Shown in pieces: positions 1 to 7,004 of a stretch of DNA of 10,715 bases. Within the stretch, counting starts at the first letter, position 1. Each line of letters starts with the position of its first letter. The notes below the pieces were generated by a model. It did no database searches, was not told the origin of the DNA, and saw nothing but the letters and a program-made list of their open reading frames with translations. The stretch covers positions 1 through 10,715 of the forward strand of contig DAOUDK010000097.1 in assembly GCA_034431315.1 (NCBI GenBank), read 5' to 3'. Made by a program: the position numbers and the translations under genes. Source of the DNA: JAUWOY01 sp034431315. Its GTDB lineage: Bacteria; Chloroflexota; Anaerolineae; VGOG01.

Positions 1-56
1 AGCCCGACCAGCATGGCCAAGCCCACACTTGCTAACAGTACGCTTTTCTTACGCAT
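1..56 (-). CDS. Start of a secreted or membrane protein (partial)
   Basis: Only the first 18 codons are inside the window, reading leftward from an ATG at 56: MRKKSVLLASVGLAMLVG. A positively charged start (RKK) followed by an uninterrupted hydrophobic run is the classic front of a signal peptide or signal anchor. The start is supported by a strong Shine-Dalgarno sequence (AGGAGG, 64-69) seven bases upstream. It is the next gene downstream of the 386-residue anti-sigma-like gene on the same strand. A terminator hairpin (188-221) lies between them, so it is probably a separate transcription unit. The mature protein lies beyond the edge, so its function cannot be stated. Confidence 0.7.
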   Translation of the reverse strand, partial: MRKKSVLLASVGLAMLVG

Positions 57-63
57 TTCTATA

Positions 64-69
64 CCTCCT
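64..69 (-). promoter_or_regulatory. Ribosome binding site for the left-edge secreted protein
   Basis: AGGAGG on the minus strand lies seven bases before the ATG at 56. It is the main reason for believing the truncated left-edge gene is real. Confidence 0.7.
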
Positions 70-187
70 GTCTGAATTTGAATTGGATTCTGAACTCGAA
101 CTTCTGTCACACTTACATTTGCGCCTTCAATCGTCCATAGACACCTCCTCTCGTAGGTTGTCCAGCCAGTGAAATCTAGCGTCCAAT

Positions 188-221
188 AATGCCCGGCACG
201 GAGAGCCCCGCGCCGGGCATT
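188..221 (-). terminator. Hairpin terminator after the 386-residue anti-sigma-like gene
   Basis: A perfect 10-bp inverted repeat (188-197 with 212-221, core GCCCGGC/GCCGGGC) encloses a 14-base loop. It begins 15 bases after the stop codon of the gene ending at 236. Reading leftward, the stem is followed by only a short T/A-rich stretch (TTATT), so the U-tract is weak. Placement and stem strength favour an intrinsic terminator for the second sigma/anti-sigma cassette. Confidence 0.6.
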
Positions 222-235
222 CTCGTCTCTGACCG

Positions 236-1396
236 TTACGGCACGCGGAAGCGGAAGACCCAGGGGCCGGCCAACCGGGTTTGGAACTCTGCGGCATCCA
301 CCGACACCACAGCCGAATCAGCTTGCCGATTGATACGGGATTCCAAACCGCCGATGTCCGTGCCGGCCACCTCGGTGACCGTCAGGGTCCACTCTCCTTG
401 CCGGTCGTAGAGCGGTGCGAGGAATCCGTATTGGTAGCTAGCCGGGCCGTAGCTGCCCACATATCCGGCATAGCTTTTGCCATCCTCACCCGGTGCTTGG
501 AGCATCGCGATTGGCATCCACCACTCTATTTCGCCGCTGGGCGAATCGAAGCGCAGGTAGGCCCTGGTCTCCGAAGGGGTGACTACCACCCGCTCCAGGC
601 ACATGGCAACCCCGGCGGCCTCGACGGTCTGGTTCACCTCGGCCACCCGTCCGGGGATGAAGGGAACGCTGAACTCGAAGGTGAAGATACCAACGATGGC
701 TCCCTCGGGCACAGGCAGCGCTAGCGCTGCCACCGGAGGCTCGCCCGGCGGACTGATCGGGGTGGGAGGTGGCTCGGGTGCATCGGGGGGCAGCACAAAC
801 TCCCTCACCTCCATCACCAGCCGCAAGTCCAATTCCGCGGGCGCACCCTGCACAGGGGCGGCATCGAAAGCAAGTACGTAAGCCCCTTCGCCGGGGGGAA
901 GCGAGACCTGGAGAATATCGGATTGGCCGGTCACCCCAAATCCGATTGTCGCCGAAAAGACGGTGCCGGCCGCATCGGTTAGTGTCTCGCGTGCGTGATA
1001 CCGCTGGCCGTGGGGAGCTTTGATGGTGTAGCCGACGACGATGCGGTTGGCGTCGGCGTAGGCCCGCTCCAGAGTGACGGTGACGCCATCCACCGTCTGG
1101 CTCAGGTTGAGTTCTTGGACCAGGTTAGCCTGCTCGATGTGCCGCAGGCCAGCCTCCTGCTGGAACAGCCGGCTCACAACGGGGACCACTGCGTAGGCCA
1201 CGGCCCCAAAGGCCAGGCAAAGGACCAAGGCCATGAAGGCCCAGCCCAGACGGGTGGCGGGCATGACCCGCGCCCGGCGGGATGGGCGTCGTTGGGGCTG
1301 CACCCGTGCCCGAATCGCCGGCCACAGATCCAGGTTGGCAGGCACCTCCTGCTCAGCGAGTTCCTGCAAGATTTGTACAGTTTGCTGCTCTTTCAT
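236..1396 (-). CDS. Anti-sigma-factor-like single-pass membrane protein with DUF4179-like outer domain
   Basis: The 386-residue product probably holds its partner ECF sigma factor at the membrane. Residues 1-49 are a short, basic cytoplasmic part containing LDLWPAIRARV, a motif I associate with Chloroflexota sigma-linked membrane proteins. Residues 50-72 form one hydrophobic membrane segment. Residues 97-200 (NLSQTVDGVTVTLERAYADANRIVVGY...) resemble the DUF4179 beta-rich outer domain. A Pro-rich linker (about 203-222) follows, then a second beta-rich part ending in AGPWVFRFRVP. No HxxxCxxC zinc motif of ZAS anti-sigma factors is present. The ATG at 1396 was chosen over a longer reading (to 1549) because AGGAGGT lies seven bases before it and the longer version would overlap the sigma gene with low-complexity Ala/Arg sequence. 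It starts 65 bp after the sigma gene stop. The family call is moderately sure; anti-sigma function is inferred from context and architecture. Confidence 0.8.
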   Translation of the reverse strand: MKEQQTVQILQELAEQEVPANLDLWPAIRARVQPQRRPSRRARVMPATRLGWAFMALVLCLAFGAVAYAVVPVVSRLFQQEAGLRHIEQANLVQELNLSQTVDGVTVTLERAYADANRIVVGYTIKAPHGQRYHARETLTDAAGTVFSATIGFGVTGQSDILQVSLPPGEGAYVLAFDAAPVQGAPAELDLRLVMEVREFVLPPDAPEPPPTPISPPGEPPVAALALPVPEGAIVGIFTFEFSVPFIPGRVAEVNQTVEAAGVAMCLERVVVTPSETRAYLRFDSPSGEIEWWMPIAMLQAPGEDGKSYAGYVGSYGPASYQYGFLAPLYDRQGEWTLTVTEVAGTDIGGLESRINRQADSAVVSVDAAEFQTRLAGPWVFRFRVP

Positions 1397-1403
1397 AAGG
1401 TTT

Positions 1404-1410
1404 ACCTCCT
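1404..1410 (-). promoter_or_regulatory. Ribosome binding site fixing the anti-sigma-like start at 1396
   Basis: AGGAGGT on the minus strand lies seven bases upstream of the ATG at 1396. It decides between this start and an in-frame ATG at 1549 inside the sigma gene. Confidence 0.75.
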
Positions 1411-1461
1411 GCTGATTTCTGTCGGGAGGCGAATGGAGAAACGAAGAGTGGCCATCATCCC

Positions 1462-2049
1462 TTATTCCCCGCGCCCCGATCCTGACGCCGCTGGCCACAG
1501 GGGGCGCAGCAGCGTCCGCAGGCGCTTCCGCGCGGCGTGCAGACGCCATTTGACTGTGCCCGGCGGACAGGCCAGTTCGCCGGCCATCTCGGCCTCGCTC
1601 AGGCCCAGGTAGTAGCGCTGGACGATCGCCGCTCGCTGCGCTGGCGGGAGTTTGCCCAGTGCGGCCCAGACGGCCTGGCGGGTCTCTGCCGCCTCCGCCA
1701 GGTCCGCAGGGCTGGGATTCGGGTCGGCCAGGAGATCGGCCAGGGACGTTTCTTCTCCCTCATAACCGGCCTCCAGGGGGACCAGGCGCTTGCGGCGGGC
1801 AGCAGCCTTGACGGCATCGTTGACCACGCTGCGCAGAAACCAGGGGCCGAAGGGCCGCCCGGCGTCAAACTGGCCGATGCGTTCGTAGGCTCGCAGGAAA
1901 GCCGCCTGCACGATGTCTTCGGCCAGGGCGCGGTCGCGGGTGATCAGGTAAGCGGTTCGCACTGCCCGCACCTGGTACTGGCGCACCAGCGTCTCCAGGC
2001 CACCGATGTCGCCTCGTTTCAGTCGGGCGATGGCCTCCTGTTCCTCCAT
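1462..2049 (-). CDS. ECF-family RNA polymerase sigma factor (sigma-70 family), cassette 2
   Basis: The 195-residue protein is a typical-length group 4 (ECF) sigma factor, which directs RNA polymerase to a small regulon when released from its anti-sigma partner. Region 2 is visible at about residues 20-85: AYLITRDRALAEDIVQAAFLRAYE with the DIVQ(A)AF signature, then FGPWFLRSVVNDAVKAAARRKR. Region 4 follows an Asp/Pro-rich linker at about 130-180: LGKLPPAQRAAIVQRYYLGLSEAEMAGEL..PPGTVKWRLHAARKRLR, a standard helix-turn-helix for the -35 element. The ATG at 2049 has GAGAGGAAG just upstream. The 386-residue membrane protein follows 65 bp downstream, the usual sigma/anti-sigma arrangement. It is only distantly similar to the second ECF factor at 4670-5212, so the two are paralogues of different subgroups. 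The target promoters cannot be read from here. Confidence 0.93.
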   Translation of the reverse strand: MEEQEAIARLKRGDIGGLETLVRQYQVRAVRTAYLITRDRALAEDIVQAAFLRAYERIGQFDAGRPFGPWFLRSVVNDAVKAAARRKRLVPLEAGYEGEETSLADLLADPNPSPADLAEAAETRQAVWAALGKLPPAQRAAIVQRYYLGLSEAEMAGELACPPGTVKWRLHAARKRLRTLLRPLWPAASGSGRGE

Positions 2050-2158
2050 TCGCTTCCTCTCGATGGGTTATTAATGAGGGCCCTCTACTGTTATTATCCG
2101 TAAGCTACCCCAAAGGTTTGATCTGCACAGGCAGGAGGGCGCCTGCTGCATAAAGACA

Positions 2159-2189
2159 AAGGGGCGGCCGGCTGGGCCGGCCGCCCCTT
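2159..2189 (-). terminator. Strong intrinsic terminator after the 806-residue anti-sigma-like gene
   Basis: A perfect 14-bp inverted repeat (2159-2172 with 2176-2189), almost all G-C, closes on a three-base loop. Reading leftward it is followed by a T-rich run (TTTGTCTTTAT, part of it in the stem end). It lies 70 bases past the stop at 2260 and ahead of the next sigma gene, so it separates the two sigma/anti-sigma cassettes into distinct transcripts. Confidence 0.85.
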
Positions 2190-2259
2190 GGTGGCAATGT
2201 GTCTGGCCTATTGCAGGTAGTCGTCGGCTACGGCCTGCACGTAGGCGGCGAGAGGCGAT

Positions 2260-4680
2260 TCATGGAGCGCGCAGGTTCCAGGCTAACGTCCATGGCCCCT
2301 GCACGGCCACGGTGACGCCGTCCAGCTCGACGTGGTAGCGGCCTGGTCGTACGGTGCCGGTCCCCGGGTCTACCACATCGAAGGCCAGCCTGGCTCCGTA
2401 CCCAGGGCCGGCATGGCTGAAGGCGCTCCTCAAATCCACCGACTGTCCATTCGGGGCCGTCACCGAGGCCAGGCGCAGGCCGGTCAACCGGCGGCCGCCT
2501 TGCCGACCCTCAAATAGGGTTGAGGTAAGCATCAGCATAGTCGTGTCGTTTAGCTTCTCGAGTCGGGCCTGGGTGAAGCGCAGTTGGTAACCGGAAATCT
2601 CGACCGGAATGTCCACGCCCCACGGTGCGCTGGCCGACACCTCGCCAGGATGGGCTTCCATGGTCAGCCCGGTTGGCACGGTCACGTCGAAGGCCGCTGC
2701 GCCGGGCAAGGTCACTTCCACCGTCGGCGCGTGCAGGGTCATGCGCCGGGCCAGCGGCTGCACCGGTTGGAAGGTGAGGGTCTTGGTGTCAGACTCGGGA
2801 CTGCCGGACGGCCGCCAGCCCACATCCCGGGAGAGCTCGTAGCGACGGCCGCGATCATCCTCCAGGTAGAGCTCGCGGCGTTGCGTCGCCGGGTTCCACG
2901 ACGGGATCCGGCTGAAAGCCATCCCCGGCGGCGGATTGTCCAGCTTCACTGTGATGGCCATCAGCCGGTCGGTCAGCGTGACCTCGTCCACGCGCAGGGT
3001 CAGGCCATCCCTGGTCTGGCTGGCATTCGCCGGGTGAAGCGTGACCGGGGCGGCCCTTGCCTCGTCAGCACCGGGCACAGTCCAGGTGACCTGCCACGGC
3101 CCGCGGACGAGCACATTGACGCTCCTGACCCGCACCCGGATGCGACCGGAGGAAATGGGTTGCCCTTCCCGCAGGTGCAGGCTGGCGCGCAGGCCGCCCG
3201 TGACACTGTAGCCGCCGCCACTCCCGCTGAAGATGGCTGTTTCGCTCTCCAGGTGGAGGCCGCGCAGGGCACGGTCACCCTGATCTGGTACCGGGGTGAT
3301 GTCAAACTGAAGCACCGTTCGTTGACCTGGGCCATCGGGCAGGACAATCGGTTCCTGCACCAGTCGCGCCCCGGTGATGTGCACCGGGAAGCCAGCCACC
3401 TCCAGTCGAATGTCCAGCGGCCAGCATGCGCCCACCTGCGGATCGTCGCCCAGATCCACAGTGAAACTCCCCTCGGCCGGGACCATGAACTCGAGCCCAT
3501 CTACCCACAAGGTCAGGCGTTGCGCCGAAGGGGATGTGGGGGCGAAGGCCAATGTTCGTTCGTAAGTAGGGATCATGGGGGTCGGAGTTGGCGTAACCTC
3601 GTCGGCGTTGTACGGGATGCGCCGCACCACGGTCTGGACTGAGGAGCCGCTGCTGGAAGGGACGACATCTAAGTACACATGGCCCAGGTCGTCGCGCAGC
3701 ACCGGCGACCGGTTGCCGCCAATGTGGTGGAACTCCCAGTCCGGATCGGGCCATTGCACTTGGAAGCGCAGCGCTGTCTCTTCTGCACTGTGGGCAACTT
3801 CCAAGACACGCAAGGTGATGCCGGCGTGGGTGGCGGTGGCGTCGGTCGGGACGTAGGGCTGCGGGAACAGTTCTTCCACCAGTTCGCCCGTGGCGGGACG
3901 GAGGTTCAAGGGAACCTTCCACTCCTCGGGGGCTGCGCCAGTGGGAACCAGCGGCAGGCGTGGCAACTCCAGGGTGACGTGGTAGACGTCGGCCGGCAGG
4001 GGCGGAAACTCCAGCGTGCCCGCGCCCAGGCGCAATGTCCAGGACTCCGAGATCAGCGCGCGGCCGTCGGGCAGGCGCAGCCGGGGTTGGAAGTCTCCCT
4101 TTTCTCTAGCACCGTGGGGCCAGAGTTGATCCTCCGGCGGCAGCCCCTCGCTGCGGATGACGATCACCGTGCGATCTGGCCGAGCCAGCACCTGCTCGAC
4201 GCGCAGGGTCAAACCGTTCCGGGTGACCTCCACCGGGGCCGTCAGCACCCGGGTTTCCTCCAGGTTGACGAATCCGATGCCAGGCACATAGCCCAGCAGC
4301 CGTTGCAGGTCGGCCCAGACACGCTGGGGACCTACGGCGGCCAGCGCCACAGCCACAGTAAGCAGCAGGCCGAGGGCTGCTGTCGCCCAGCGATGTTGGC
4401 TGAAAGGCTGCACCAACCGAGTCCAGAAGCGACGGAAGGCCGGTTCTTCAACAACGTGCTGGCCGGCCGGAACGGTCCCCCTGGCAAGGAATCGTTCCTC
4501 CAACTCCCGAGCGAACCCTTCCCGTATCGGGGTGGCCTGGGCCGTGGCTCGCAAGTCTCTTATCAAGGCAACCGTTTCCTCATCCAGGCTCGACTCGACC
4601 CCGACGGCCTCAGCGCCGTGGAGAACCATCCGGTCAATCAGCTCACTCAACTCATTGGCCTCATAACGTTCATCTCTCAT
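2260..4680 (-). CDS. Large anti-sigma-factor-like membrane protein with repeated DUF4179/DUF5643-like outer modules
   Basis: The 806-residue product is a probable membrane regulator of the ECF sigma factor encoded just upstream. Residues 1-95 are an acidic/basic helical cytoplasmic region without the HxxxCxxC zinc motif. Residues 98-117 are a single membrane segment (WATAALGLLLTVAVALAAVG). The rest should be outside the membrane and is internally repeated. A half module spans about 140-260 (VTRNGLTLRVEQVLARPDRTVIVI). Two full modules span about 282-536 and 551-806. Both full modules start with a GITLRV/GLTLRV strand, contain a matching TLAF/TLTF...RLTLW/RMTLH block, and end in RGPWQVTWTVP or QGPWTLAWNLRAP. 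The smaller protein at 236-1396 has the same opening and closing motifs once. A TPTPTP linker sits near 363-368. The start at 4680 overlaps the sigma gene by 11 bp behind an ideal AAGGAGGT, indicating translational coupling. Ligand or signal is unknown. Confidence 0.83.
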   Translation of the reverse strand: MRDERYEANELSELIDRMVLHGAEAVGVESSLDEETVALIRDLRATAQATPIREGFARELEERFLARGTVPAGQHVVEEPAFRRFWTRLVQPFSQHRWATAALGLLLTVAVALAAVGPQRVWADLQRLLGYVPGIGFVNLEETRVLTAPVEVTRNGLTLRVEQVLARPDRTVIVIRSEGLPPEDQLWPHGAREKGDFQPRLRLPDGRALISESWTLRLGAGTLEFPPLPADVYHVTLELPRLPLVPTGAAPEEWKVPLNLRPATGELVEELFPQPYVPTDATATHAGITLRVLEVAHSAEETALRFQVQWPDPDWEFHHIGGNRSPVLRDDLGHVYLDVVPSSSGSSVQTVVRRIPYNADEVTPTPTPMIPTYERTLAFAPTSPSAQRLTLWVDGLEFMVPAEGSFTVDLGDDPQVGACWPLDIRLEVAGFPVHITGARLVQEPIVLPDGPGQRTVLQFDITPVPDQGDRALRGLHLESETAIFSGSGGGYSVTGGLRASLHLREGQPISSGRIRVRVRSVNVLVRGPWQVTWTVPGADEARAAPVTLHPANASQTRDGLTLRVDEVTLTDRLMAITVKLDNPPPGMAFSRIPSWNPATQRRELYLEDDRGRRYELSRDVGWRPSGSPESDTKTLTFQPVQPLARRMTLHAPTVEVTLPGAAAFDVTVPTGLTMEAHPGEVSASAPWGVDIPVEISGYQLRFTQARLEKLNDTTMLMLTSTLFEGRQGGRRLTGLRLASVTAPNGQSVDLRSAFSHAGPGYGARLAFDVVDPGTGTVRPGRYHVELDGVTVAVQGPWTLAWNLRAP

Positions 4681-5212
4681 CTTCGCACCTCCTTCGCAAT
4701 TGGCGTATGGCCCGATAGACCAGCATCTTCACCGCCGCCTCGCTCTTGCCCATCACCTGGGCCACCTCTTTGTTGGAGAGCTCCCCGAAGAAGCGAAGGG
4801 CCAGCGCCTCCTGCCGATCCGGTGGGAGTTCATCCAGCGCCTGGGCTACCCGCCCCAGCCTATCCCGTCGTAAGGCCTGGGCCTCCGGGCCCGGACCCGA
4901 GCCGGATAAAGCGGACGCCACCTCCTCCAGAGATACCCTCTCCCTTTGCCGGCGATGGTGGTCGGCCACCCTGTGATGGGCGATGGTGAACAGCCAGCCG
5001 GCGAAGCTCCCCTGCTCCCGGTAATCCTCCAGACCCTCCAGCGCCTCGGTGAATACGGATGCCGTCAGATCCTCGGCGTCCTGCTGATTTCCAACCCGCC
5101 GATGGACGTAGCGATAAACGCGGGGTAGGTAACGCTGGTAGAGGACAACAAAGGCAGATCGGCTCTGCCTGGCGGCGGTCACTAGCCGGGCGTCGCTCTC
5201 ACCTCCAGCCAT
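4670..5212 (-). CDS. ECF-family RNA polymerase sigma factor (sigma-70 family), cassette 1
   Basis: The 180-residue protein has the complete ECF layout. Region 2 is at about residues 18-88 (FVVLYQRYLPRVYRYVHRRVGNQQDAEDLTASVFTEALEGL with the DAEDLT core, then GSFAGWLFTIAHHRVADHHRR). A short variable linker follows, then region 4 at about 120-175 (LDELPPDRQEALALRFFGELSNKEVAQVMGKSEAAVKMLVYRAIRQLRRR), a helix-turn-helix that reads the -35 element. The ATG at 5212 has AAGGAG about nine bases upstream. Its stop at 4670-4672 lies inside the start of the 806-residue membrane protein, the tight coupling expected for a sigma factor and its inhibitor. ECF operons are commonly self-activated. A GGAAC (minus strand, 5269-5265) resembles an ECF -35 element, but no convincing -10 partner was found. 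Confidence 0.94.
   Translation of the reverse strand: MAGGESDARLVTAARQSRSAFVVLYQRYLPRVYRYVHRRVGNQQDAEDLTASVFTEALEGLEDYREQGSFAGWLFTIAHHRVADHHRRQRERVSLEEVASALSGSGPGPEAQALRRDRLGRVAQALDELPPDRQEALALRFFGELSNKEVAQVMGKSEAAVKMLVYRAIRQLRRRCEDER
4687..4694 (-). promoter_or_regulatory. Ribosome binding site inside the sigma gene for the 806-residue protein
   Basis: AAGGAGGT on the minus strand lies six bases before the ATG at 4680 and within the last codons of the sigma gene. It fixes the start of the large anti-sigma-like protein and supports coupled translation of the pair. Confidence 0.8.
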
Positions 5213-5415
5213 GATCGTATGCTCTCCTTGAATGGCTCATCTCTTGGCCCTCATCTACTATATCGTTCCAGGCGGCAAAAAGTAACACCCCATCCTCCGG
5301 AAAAGGGGGCGACGAGGTGAAGTCCAATGGGAAGTCTACCCCGTTTCCCCGCTCCTGTCAACAATCGTTCTCACGGGCCTGGTCGCCCGTCCATACGCAC
5401 ATTTGGCAACACGAA

Positions 5416-5444
5416 TTGCCCTCTCTCCGATTCTGTATTATAAT
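5416..5444 (+). promoter_or_regulatory. Housekeeping-type promoter for the PIG-L deacetylase
   Basis: TTGCCC (5416-5421), a 17-base spacer and a perfect TATAAT (5439-5444) match sigma-70-type elements. A transcript would start near 5451, only about seven bases before the first ATG. Together with the low coding quality of the sequence further upstream, this argues against the longer GTG reading from 5317. Confidence 0.7.
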
Positions 5445-5457
5445 CAACTTGTTGAGG

Positions 5458-6333
5458 ATGATGCCTTTGAGAGAACAACGAACCCTGTTAGCTGTCTTTG
5501 CCCATCCCGACGATGAGAGCTTCGGCATCGGGGGGACGCTGGCCAGGTATGCCGTCGAGGGAGTGCGCGTGGTGCTGGCTTGTGCTACGATGGGGGAGGC
5601 GGGAGAGATAAGCGATCCCAGCCTGGGAACCCAGGAGCAACTGGCGGAGATTCGAGAGCGCGAGCTGCGCTGTGCCTGCGATGTCCTGGGCATCAGTGAA
5701 TTGCACTTGCTCGGCTATCGCGACTCAGGCATGGCCGGCAGTCCCGACAACGATGACCCACGCGCCCTCGTGCAGGCCGATCCCGCCGAGGTCGTGGGTA
5801 AGATCGTGCACGTGATCCGTCAGGTGCGTCCCCAGGTGGTTGTCACTTTCGAAGAGGGCGGCGGCTACGGCCACCCTGATCACATGGCAATTCACCGCCA
5901 CACGGTGGCTGCCTTCCAGGCCGCCGGAGATCCGAGTCAGTATCCTGAGCACCTGGTCATCATGGGACTGGAGCCCCACCTTCCCCAGAGGCTATACTTC
6001 ACAGCTTTGCCGCGCCGCTTCTTCCGTGGGCTTGCCCAGCGCTTGAAGGCCATGGGTTTTGACCTTAGCCGCTTTGGGGATTTCGACTGGGAGACCATGG
6101 GCGTGCCCGACGAACTGTGTGTCGCTGAGATTGACGTCAGCGCCTACGTGGACATCAAGCAACAGGCATTCCAGTGTCATCGCAGCCAACTCTCGCCCGA
6201 TAGCCCCTTCAGCCTCATCCCGCCGGAGGTGCAGCAGGAGTTCATGAACACTGAGTGCTTCTCCCTGGCTGGCTCTCGCCTCGAGCCGGGGCGGGAGCCA
6301 GAAACTGACTTGTTCGCAAGCATCCCGACATAA
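5458..6333 (+). CDS. PIG-L/LmbE-family zinc-dependent deacetylase
   Basis: The 291-residue protein belongs to the PIG-L (LmbE-like) family, which removes acetyl groups from N-acetylglucosamine-type substrates; MshB, Bca-type and antibiotic-pathway enzymes are members. The zinc and catalytic motif AHPDDE is at residues 15-20 (H16, D19 as expected metal ligands, D18 as probable base). The third ligand motif GHPDHMA is at 138-144. TGGTLA-like glycine-rich sequence (GIGGTLARYA) and a Rossmann-like strand (GVRVVLACATMGEAGE) follow the first motif, as usual. Residues 236-262 (QAFQCHRSQL...PPEVQQEF) match the C-terminal QxxxxxSQ region seen in mycothiol-type members. The length is normal. Two adjacent ATGs at 5458 and 5461 are possible starts; a GAGG directly abuts the first. 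The gene has its own promoter and is divergent from the sigma operon. Its substrate cannot be decided here. Mycothiol, bacillithiol and sugar-conjugate deacetylation are all possible. Confidence 0.9.
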   Translation: MMPLREQRTLLAVFAHPDDESFGIGGTLARYAVEGVRVVLACATMGEAGEISDPSLGTQEQLAEIRERELRCACDVLGISELHLLGYRDSGMAGSPDNDDPRALVQADPAEVVGKIVHVIRQVRPQVVVTFEEGGGYGHPDHMAIHRHTVAAFQAAGDPSQYPEHLVIMGLEPHLPQRLYFTALPRRFFRGLAQRLKAMGFDLSRFGDFDWETMGVPDELCVAEIDVSAYVDIKQQAFQCHRSQLSPDSPFSLIPPEVQQEFMNTECFSLAGSRLEPGREPETDLFASIPT

Positions 6334-6353
6334 CCTCCATTCTGGGTTATAAT
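6325..6353 (+). promoter_or_regulatory. Promoter for the membrane protein/kinase/lipid kinase group
   Basis: CCGACA (6325-6330, four of six matches to TTGACA), a 17-base spacer and a perfect TATAAT (6348-6353) form a sigma-70-type promoter. The -35 overlaps the last codons of the deacetylase gene. The expected transcript begins near 6360, giving a leader of about 40 bases before the ATG at 6399. Confidence 0.6.
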
Positions 6354-6398
6354 CATGAGGTGCAAAACACTCGCTAAAAAGAGGGAAATCGAAGTGAA

Positions 6399-7004
6399 AT
6401 GCTGTCAGAGAAACGGAAGTATTCGCCTGACCAAAGGCCTCTTGACGTAAACGAAATCCTCGTCGCCGAGTTCGAGTACATCGCTACGACCGCCTTTCAA
6501 GCCAACGAGGATCGGGCGCGGGTATCGAACTACTATCTGATGAGTGCTGGCGCAGCGGTGGCGGCGATCCTGGGAGCCAAGATCGAGGGGGAGATGCAAT
6601 CAGTTGGCTACTGGGGCTTTGCGGTGGTGTTCGGTGCGTTGGCCTTCATCGGCCTCCTGACGGTGCTGCAACTGGCGCGTCTGCGCAGCGCCTGGAGATC
6701 AAGCGCGCAGGCGATGAATCAGATAAAAGACTACTACAGGGAGCGCTGCCTCGATGCGCAATTGGAGAAGGCCTTCGCCTGGACTACCGAAACCCTACCT
6801 GAGCCGACCAAGCCCAGTAGCGTGGCCTTCTTGTTAGCCCTCTCGGTCATATTGGTAGATGCTGGCGCTGCCGTGGCCGGTGCTGCCTTCATGGGGGTAG
6901 CGATGAACTGGACGCTGTCGCAAATATGGCCACTGCTGGTGCTCGTGGGCGTGGTATTCATCGGCATCCAGTTCAAACTCTACTTTGACTGGGTGGCGAA
7001 ATAA
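6399..7004 (+). CDS. Four-TM membrane protein of unknown function
   Basis: I do not recognise a named family for this 201-residue protein. The N-terminal 40 residues are polar and helical (EILVAEFEYIATTAFQANED). Hydrophobic segments are visible at about 44-60, 71-92, 140-165 and 176-196, forming two closely spaced pairs. A charged cytoplasmic-type middle (about 93-138: RLRSAWRSSAQAMNQIKDYYRERC...) separates them. The C-terminus ends in a short basic tail. The layout of helix, TM pair, helix, TM pair recalls small membrane effectors such as SLATT or Pycsar-type TM proteins, but no diagnostic motif was found and that is only a topological comparison. Its TAA stop shares one base with the ATG of the kinase gene (TAATG at 7002-7006), so translation is probably coupled. 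No strong Shine-Dalgarno precedes the ATG; GAGGG at 6381 is rather far. Confidence 0.75.
   Translation: MLSEKRKYSPDQRPLDVNEILVAEFEYIATTAFQANEDRARVSNYYLMSAGAAVAAILGAKIEGEMQSVGYWGFAVVFGALAFIGLLTVLQLARLRSAWRSSAQAMNQIKDYYRERCLDAQLEKAFAWTTETLPEPTKPSSVAFLLALSVILVDAGAAVAGAAFMGVAMNWTLSQIWPLLVLVGVVFIGIQFKLYFDWVAK

Noticed and set aside
2131..2146. Second small hairpin (GCAGG/CCTGC) near the strong terminator
   Set aside because: The stem is only five base pairs with a six-base loop, and no separate role could be assigned.
2584..3642. Plus-strand open frame of 352 codons
   Set aside because: It lies wholly antisense to the 806-residue gene, is rich in Arg/His/Gly without domain structure, and has no promoter or ribosome binding site.
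3679..4989. Long plus-strand open frame (436 codons) opposite the anti-sigma-like and sigma genes
   Set aside because: It is antisense to two well-supported genes, has no recognisable motif and mixed low-complexity composition. High GC content produces such shadow frames.
5245..5290. Self-regulated ECF promoter upstream of the sigma gene at 4670-5212
   Set aside because: GGAAC is present on the minus strand at 5269-5265, but no matching -10 element occurs at the usual distance, so the promoter is not claimed.
5317..5457. N-terminal extension of the deacetylase from a GTG at 5317
   Set aside because: The extension is not protein-like, contains the promoter elements, and homologous PIG-L proteins begin shortly before the HPDDE motif.
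6355..6450. Short open frame starting at 6355 between the promoter and the four-TM gene
   Set aside because: It starts only two bases after the -10 element, upstream of the expected transcript start, and overlaps the membrane protein in another frame.
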